In this document: piece by piece, positions 34,344-38,300 of the stretch | How the letters are laid out: each line of letters starts with the position of its first letter | How positions within the stretch are numbered: position 1 is the stretch's first letter | Notes under the pieces: generated by a model | What the model was told of the DNA's origin: nothing | The model's input: the letters and a program-made list of their open reading frames with translations, nothing else | Database searches by the model: none | Position numbers and translations under genes: made by a program | Assembly (NCBI GenBank): GCA_028715965.1 | Contig: JAQUQS010000016.1 | Location: forward strand, 1 to 38,300 | DNA from: Candidatus Omnitrophota bacterium | GTDB lineage: Bacteria > Omnitrophota > Gorgyraeia > Tantalellales > Tantalellaceae | DNA: 38,300 bases | Reading direction: 5' to 3'

Positions 34344-35729
34344 ATGCTGGATAGGATGGATCGTATATGTGAGACCATAAAACGAGAGATATCGTTCATT
34401 CTCGCGTCAGAGATAGACGATCCGCGTGTACAGGGAGTAACGGTCGTCAGGGCGGAAGTGTCGAGGGACCTCAGGGAGGCCCGGATATATTGCGTTATTC
34501 CGGCAGAGAACATGGATAAGAAAGACGGGGTACTAAAAGGGCTAAAGCGGTCTGCGAGCCATGTGCGCGGGTCTCTGGCAAAAAAAATAGCCATGAAATA
34601 TGTGCCGAGGTTAACTTTTCTGGAAGAAAAAAGGGATCAGAAAGCGCATGGCGGGATAGACGAGATATTCGCCAGGCTGGAAAAGGAGAAGAAGGAAAAA
34701 GAGATGAAAAAGAAACTCACGTATATGTTGGATAACGATGACATGAAAGCGGTCGTTGAGGCGATCAAGGGCGTGGACAACTTTCTTATTACCGCGCATA
34801 TTAATCCCGAAGGGGATTCCGTGGGCAGCCAGCTGGCCATGTACCACATCCTTAAACAACTCGGTAAGACCGCGGTCATGGTGAACCACGACGTCGTCCC
34901 GGATAACCTCAGGTTCCTTAAAGGCTCCGGGCTTATAACTGATTCTATCCCGGAGGGGTTTGTCGCCCAGGCATGTATCGTCCTGGATTGTCCGGTCATG
35001 GAGCGTACCGGGGTAGTGGAGAGCCTGCTGGCCGAAGGCCTCCGGATCATCAATATAGACCATCACGTGAGCAATTCCATGTTCGGGTCCGTTAATTGGG
35101 TGGCGCCGGAGGCGTCGTCCGTGGGAGAGATGATATACCATCTTATCGCGGCGTTGGGGGCGGAGATCTCCGAGGAGGTGGCCGAGCCTATATATACCGC
35201 TATAGTGACCGATACGGGCAGGTTCAATTATGACAATACCACTTCGGTAACACACGCCGTAGCTGGCGAGCTCATAACCAGGGGGGTCGATCCCAAGAGG
35301 ATGTACAGCCAGATATTCGAGAAGAAATCGTTCGAGGAAATTAAGGTCCTTGGGAGCGCTCTCTCCACGCTCAAGCTTGAGGCGGGCGGGGCTATAGCTT
35401 ATATGTACATTACCCGGGAGATGTGCGAGCGGGAAGGTGTAAGCGCGGTGTCCACCGACGAATTCATTAACTATCCGCGTTCCATAAAAGGGGTAAAGGT
35501 AGCGATCTTCTTCAAGGAGAACGGCAACCATAAGAACAAGATCAACGTGAGCTTTCGGTCCGCGGGGGATGTGAACGTGAACAAAATAGCCGCGGGATTC
35601 GGGGGTGGCGGGCATCCTCTGGCATCGGGATGTGTGTTCGAGCGTTCTCTGGAGGAAGCGATAGACATCGTTATCAAGGAAGTGAAAAAGGTCGTTTTCG
35701 CGGAAGAGGGTGCCGGCAATGGCGAATGA
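34344..35729 (+). CDS. RbfA fused to NrnA-type DHH/DHHA1 phosphoesterase
   Basis: The 461-residue frame joins two proteins usually separate. Residues 1 to about 105 are RbfA, the 30S-binding maturation factor (RMDRICETIKREISFIL, FLEEKRDQKAHGGIDEIFARL). A Lys/Glu-rich linker (about 108-125) follows. From about 131 it is a DHH/DHHA1 phosphoesterase like NrnA, which degrades nanoRNA and releases 3'-phosphate from pAp: NPEGDSVGS, DHH at 239-241, DTGRF and GGGHPLASG. An internal ATG (34704, residue 121) follows AGAAGGAAAAAGAG, so a separate NrnA of 341 residues could also be made. The order rbfA-nrnA-truB-ribF is common as separate genes. Confidence 0.9.
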   Translation: MLDRMDRICETIKREISFILASEIDDPRVQGVTVVRAEVSRDLREARIYCVIPAENMDKKDGVLKGLKRSASHVRGSLAKKIAMKYVPRLTFLEEKRDQKAHGGIDEIFARLEKEKKEKEMKKKLTYMLDNDDMKAVVEAIKGVDNFLITAHINPEGDSVGSQLAMYHILKQLGKTAVMVNHDVVPDNLRFLKGSGLITDSIPEGFVAQACIVLDCPVMERTGVVESLLAEGLRIINIDHHVSNSMFGSVNWVAPEASSVGEMIYHLIAALGAEISEEVAEPIYTAIVTDTGRFNYDNTTSVTHAVAGELITRGVDPKRMYSQIFEKKSFEEIKVLGSALSTLKLEAGGAIAYMYITREMCEREGVSAVSTDEFINYPRSIKGVKVAIFFKENGNHKNKINVSFRSAGDVNVNKIAAGFGGGGHPLASGCVFERSLEEAIDIVIKEVKKVVFAEEGAGNGE

Positions 35730-36399
35730 CGGAGTGCTTGTCGTGGACAAGGAAAAAGGCATGACCAGTCATGATGTGGTTAGCGCTGTCCGGCGCAGGT
35801 TCGGCGTAAAAAAAGTGGGGCATGCCGGTACGCTCGATCCCAACGCGACCGGAGTACTTGTGCTTTTGCTGGGAAAGGCCACCAAAGCCTCAGTGCTTTA
35901 TTCGTCGGACGAAAAAGAGTACGAGGCGAGGATAAAGCTGGGAGAACGTACGGATACGGGAGATCGGGAAGGCGTGGTGGTCGCGACAAGCGACGCGCTT
36001 CCAGGCGAGGATGAAGTGAGGCGTGTGGTGATGGGGTTCGAGGGTGAGTCCGACCAGGTCCCCCCGATGGTCTCCGCCAAAAAGGTCAAGGGCAAAAAAC
36101 TTTACGAGTTGGCCCGCAAGGGCATAGTGGTCGAGAGGGAACCGGTAAGGATAACCATATCGGATATGGAGATAACTAGCGTCGATATGCCTTTTTTCGA
36201 TGTAAGAATGACATGTACCAAGGGGACATATGTTCGTCAGCTGGCGGACGATATCGGGACCGTCCTGGGATGTGGCGCGCATCTTTGGGAACTCCGCAGG
36301 ACGAGGTCCGGAAAGTTCCGGATAGAGGACGCGGTCGGGTTCCAGGAAGTAATGGAAATGAGCCCGGAAAGACTCAATGAAGTTATTATACGGTTATAG
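35719..36399 (+). CDS. truB: tRNA pseudouridine-55 synthase, short form
   Basis: Makes pseudouridine 55 in the T-loop of tRNAs. The 226-residue product has GVLVVDKEKGMTSHDVV, the catalytic Asp in GHAGTLDPNATGVL, and GTYVRQLADDIG. It is about 80 residues shorter than the E. coli and B. subtilis enzymes and stops after the catalytic core, so the C-terminal PUA-like domain is missing. ATG 35719 overlaps the end of the fusion gene; a GTG at 35710 is an alternative start. The last 23 bases overlap ribF. Confidence 0.93.
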   Translation: MANDGVLVVDKEKGMTSHDVVSAVRRRFGVKKVGHAGTLDPNATGVLVLLLGKATKASVLYSSDEKEYEARIKLGERTDTGDREGVVVATSDALPGEDEVRRVVMGFEGESDQVPPMVSAKKVKGKKLYELARKGIVVEREPVRITISDMEITSVDMPFFDVRMTCTKGTYVRQLADDIGTVLGCGAHLWELRRTRSGKFRIEDAVGFQEVMEMSPERLNEVIIRL

Positions 36400-37342
36400 A
36401 AGCTGGAGAAGTAAATTAAAGGCCCCGGTGGCTTGTATCGGTATCTTTGATGGCGTGCATCTTGGCCATCGTAAGGTGATAGCGCGGACCATGGCTTTCA
36501 ACGCGCCGGGTCGTGACCGTATTGTGATAACGTTTGATCCCCATCCCAGGAACTATTTCAGCAGCAGGAACGACCCCCCCCGTATAATGTCCCTGGAACA
36601 CAGGCTGTCGATATTCGAGAAGATGGGTCTGGACGCGGCCGTTGTTATAAATTTCTCCGAGGCCATTGCTTCTATGGCGCCTGAGGATTTTGTCGAAAAA
36701 GTGCTTGTAGGTATGGGGGTAGGCACTGTCTTCGCCGGCAGCAATTTTTATTTCGGTGCCGGTAAAAAGGGCAGTATAAAAGAGCTGGCAAAGATAGGCA
36801 AAAAGTTCGGGATCCAGGTCAAGTCCGTACCTCCGGTAAAAAGGGACGGCAAGATAGTCAGCAGTACGTGGATCAGGGACCTTATCTCAAAAGGCGACCT
36901 TGTCAGGGCGAAAAGACTTTTGGGACGGCCTGTTTCAGTGTTGGGGACCGTTGTAAGCGGGGATAAACGCGGGAGGAGATTCGGGATCCCTACCGCCAAT
37001 ATAGACCCGCATCATGAGGTGATACCACCCCCGGGTGTTTACGCGGTGGATATCCCTCTTGGAGGCAGGTCTTACGGCGGAGTATTGAACATAGGGTTTA
37101 AGCCGACATTTTACGGTAATAAGTTGAAAGCGAGAAAGGAGCCGTGTATCGAGGCGCATATACCCGGCTTCTCTGGCGACCTTTACGGCCGCCACATAGA
37201 GATATTTTTTCTGTCCCGTATACGCGGAGAACGCAGGTTTTCCGGGGAAGACAAGCTCAAAGAGCAGATAGAAAAGGACATTTCGGCCGCGAAGGGGATA
37301 TTCCGAAAAGCCGGCCGGCTCGCCGTAAATAGGATGACATAG
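36377..37342 (+). CDS. ribF: Bifunctional riboflavin kinase / FAD synthetase
   Basis: Converts riboflavin to FMN and FMN to FAD. The 321-residue product has the N-terminal FAD synthetase with GIFDGVHLGHRKV, ITFDPHPR, SSTWIRDLISKGD (the flavin-binding ISSTxIR-like motif), then the C-terminal kinase with FGIPTANI, PPPGVYAV and NIGFKPTF. ATG 36377 lies within truB. It is not under the FMN riboswitch but makes the ligand that drives it. Confidence 0.95.
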   Translation: MKLLYGYRSWRSKLKAPVACIGIFDGVHLGHRKVIARTMAFNAPGRDRIVITFDPHPRNYFSSRNDPPRIMSLEHRLSIFEKMGLDAAVVINFSEAIASMAPEDFVEKVLVGMGVGTVFAGSNFYFGAGKKGSIKELAKIGKKFGIQVKSVPPVKRDGKIVSSTWIRDLISKGDLVRAKRLLGRPVSVLGTVVSGDKRGRRFGIPTANIDPHHEVIPPPGVYAVDIPLGGRSYGGVLNIGFKPTFYGNKLKARKEPCIEAHIPGFSGDLYGRHIEIFFLSRIRGERRFSGEDKLKEQIEKDISAAKGIFRKAGRLAVNRMT

Positions 37343-37428
37343 GTGTGATTAAACCGTGGAATCTTCTTTATTCCTAACCGTAATAATATTATAATATAAC
37401 TAACAAAACCACGTTCATTATTATTGTA

Positions 37429-37457
37429 TTTACAAAGTATTGTTTATATGCTAACAT
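37429..37457 (+). promoter_or_regulatory. Promoter of rpsO-pnp
   Basis: TTTACA (37429-37434), a 17-base spacer and TAACAT (37452-37457) with a TGC extended -10. The start would be near 37464, giving a leader of about 55 bases ahead of rpsO. Confidence 0.55.
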
Positions 37458-37461
37458 ACAG

Positions 37462-37496
37462 CCCGATGATAAAATCCGGGACGTTTGTTGGCGTCC
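37462..37496 (+). promoter_or_regulatory. Alternative hairpins in the rpsO leader
   Basis: CCCG (37462-37465) can pair with CGGG (37477-37480), or GGACG (37479-37483) with CGTCC (37492-37496). The two share bases and exclude each other. They lie just before the AGGAGG site, so they may mediate S15 autoregulation; short arms make this tentative. Confidence 0.35.
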
Positions 37497-37520
37497 TTGA
37501 ACAGGAGGTGAAATAAAGCA

Positions 37521-37790
37521 ATGGCAACCACAAAAACGAAGAAACAAGAGATCATTGGAGAGTTCAAGAAGCATGATTCTGATACGGGATCTCCGGAGGT
37601 ACAGATAGCGCTTCTGAGCGAGAGGATAAATTCTCTTTCCGAACACTTCAAGATGCACAAGAAAGACCATCATTCCCGCAGGGGACTTCTTATGCTGGTC
37701 AACAAGAGAAGAAAGCTACTTAAGTATTTGAGAACAGTGGATGATGAAAAGTACAAAGATACCATCCAGAAGCTCGGGCTCAGGAAGTAA
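37521..37790 (+). CDS. rpsO: 30S ribosomal protein S15
   Basis: Primary 16S-binding protein of the 30S platform. The 89-residue product has [19 protein letters not shown] and the C-terminal [24 protein letters not shown], both diagnostic. Translation starts at ATG 37521, with CAGGAGGTG about 12 bases upstream. It precedes pnp with a 44-base gap, the standard rpsO-pnp arrangement. Confidence 0.97.
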   Translation: MATTKTKKQEIIGEFKKHDSDTGSPEVQIALLSERINSLSEHFKMHKKDHHSRRGLLMLVNKRRKLLKYLRTVDDEKYKDTIQKLGLRK

Positions 37791-37834
37791 GAGCCCCGAT
37801 TTTATTAATTCAACAGGAAAGACAGGTATAGGAT

Positions 37835-38300
37835 ATGGAATCAGTTACAACCAGATTGGGGAATGAAGAACTTATAATATCGACAGGAAAACTTGCGAAA
37901 CAGGCTGACGGGTCGGTCACCGTGCAGTGTGGCGGCACTATGGTGCTTGTCACGTGTGTGTGTGCCAGAACAGCCAACGAAAGCATGGATTTCTTTCCCC
38001 TTACGGTCGAGTATAAGGAGAGGACTTTCGCGGCGGGCAGGATCCCAGGCGGATTTTTCAAGAGGGAAGGCAGGCCTACAGAGAAAGAGATACTCACTTC
38101 CAGGATGATAGACAGGCCGATAAGACCGCTGTTCCCGGACGGCATGATGAACGAGGTGCAGGTGATAGCGACAGTGCTTTCATCCGACGGGAAGAACGAG
38201 TCTGACGCTCTCGCCGTTATCGGCGCGTCAGCGGCGCTCACTATATCCGATATACCTTTTAACGGCCCTATAGGTTGTGTGAGGGTCGGCAAGGTCGGGG
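37835..38300 (+). CDS. pnp: Polyribonucleotide nucleotidyltransferase, 3'-truncated by window edge
   Basis: 3'-5' exoribonuclease using phosphate, part of mRNA decay. Only the first 155 codons are in the window. They show the first RNase PH domain with [40 protein letters not shown] and [12 protein letters not shown], which are PNPase signatures. The start ATG 37835 is the one fitting the family N-terminus. The KH and S1 domains lie beyond the window. Confidence 0.96.
   Translation, partial: MESVTTRLGNEELIISTGKLAKQADGSVTVQCGGTMVLVTCVCARTANESMDFFPLTVEYKERTFAAGRIPGGFFKREGRPTEKEILTSRMIDRPIRPLFPDGMMNEVQVIATVLSSDGKNESDALAVIGASAALTISDIPFNGPIGCVRVGKVG

Overview
The window is a 38.3-kb, gene-dense bacterial chromosome segment. 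Every protein gene reads on the plus strand; only one tRNA is on the minus strand. The GC content is moderate, with frequent ATA (Ile) and AGG (Arg) codons throughout. The gene set is Gram-negative-like: HflK/HflC, lipoproteins, and a small exported protein resembling the exosortase-associated TIGR04073 family. Regulation includes CIRCE operators and an FMN riboswitch. Taken together this suggests an uncultured lineage such as Candidatus Omnitrophota or a PVC relative. That placement is an inference from gene content and codon habit, not from a phylogeny. I see no phage, CRISPR array or intact insertion sequence. The window is largely a housekeeping region, and its novelty lies in altered enzymes and regulatory DNA.

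Layout. 1-9.1 kb holds information-processing and envelope genes: polA (5' partial), coaE, rho, rpmE, prfA, prmC, murA, rpsP, trmD, rplS and rnhB. 9.2-14 kb is a one-carbon block: a formate-THF-ligase-like gene (fhs), a methenyl-THF cyclohydrolase (fchA), folD, a short metF-like gene and panB. 14-17 kb carries apbE, mnmA and purU. 17-22.3 kb carries a minus-strand tRNA-Met, an exported protein gene, hflK, hflC, a 59-residue gene missed by length cut-offs, an M50 protease, birA and coaX. 22.3-24.6 kb is groES-groEL under two tandem promoter/CIRCE modules. 24.6-30.2 kb is the riboflavin operon (FMN riboswitch, ribBA, ribH, nusB, a PHP-domain gene, ribD, ribE, TIGR04073-like gene). 30.2-38.3 kb carries tRNA-Pro, acyP, a lipoprotein gene, an MBL-fold hydrolase, xerD-like, cca-like, DUF503, an rbfA-nrnA fusion, truB, ribF, rpsO and pnp (3' partial).

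How the genes work together. The flavin genes (ribBA, ribH, ribD, ribE, ribF) make riboflavin, FMN and FAD, and ApbE spends FAD to attach FMN to proteins. The rib leader senses FMN. The fhs-fchA-folD-metF-like block would interconvert formate, formyl-, methenyl-, methylene- and methyl-THF, with panB and purU as consumers of C1-folates. CoaX, panB and coaE contribute to CoA synthesis.

Most notable points. The Fhs homologue has lost its P-loop lysine (Asn74) and the conserved arginine of the REPSLGP motif (Cys97). The neighbouring FolD has Gln53 where the cyclohydrolase lysine should be, next to a dedicated FchA. RbfA and a DHH/DHHA1 phosphoesterase are joined in one frame with a possible internal start. 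PrmC lacks its N-terminal helical domain. The FMN riboswitch carries an extra hairpin in loop L2, and a 144-bp inverted-repeat-bounded element lies between its terminator and ribBA.
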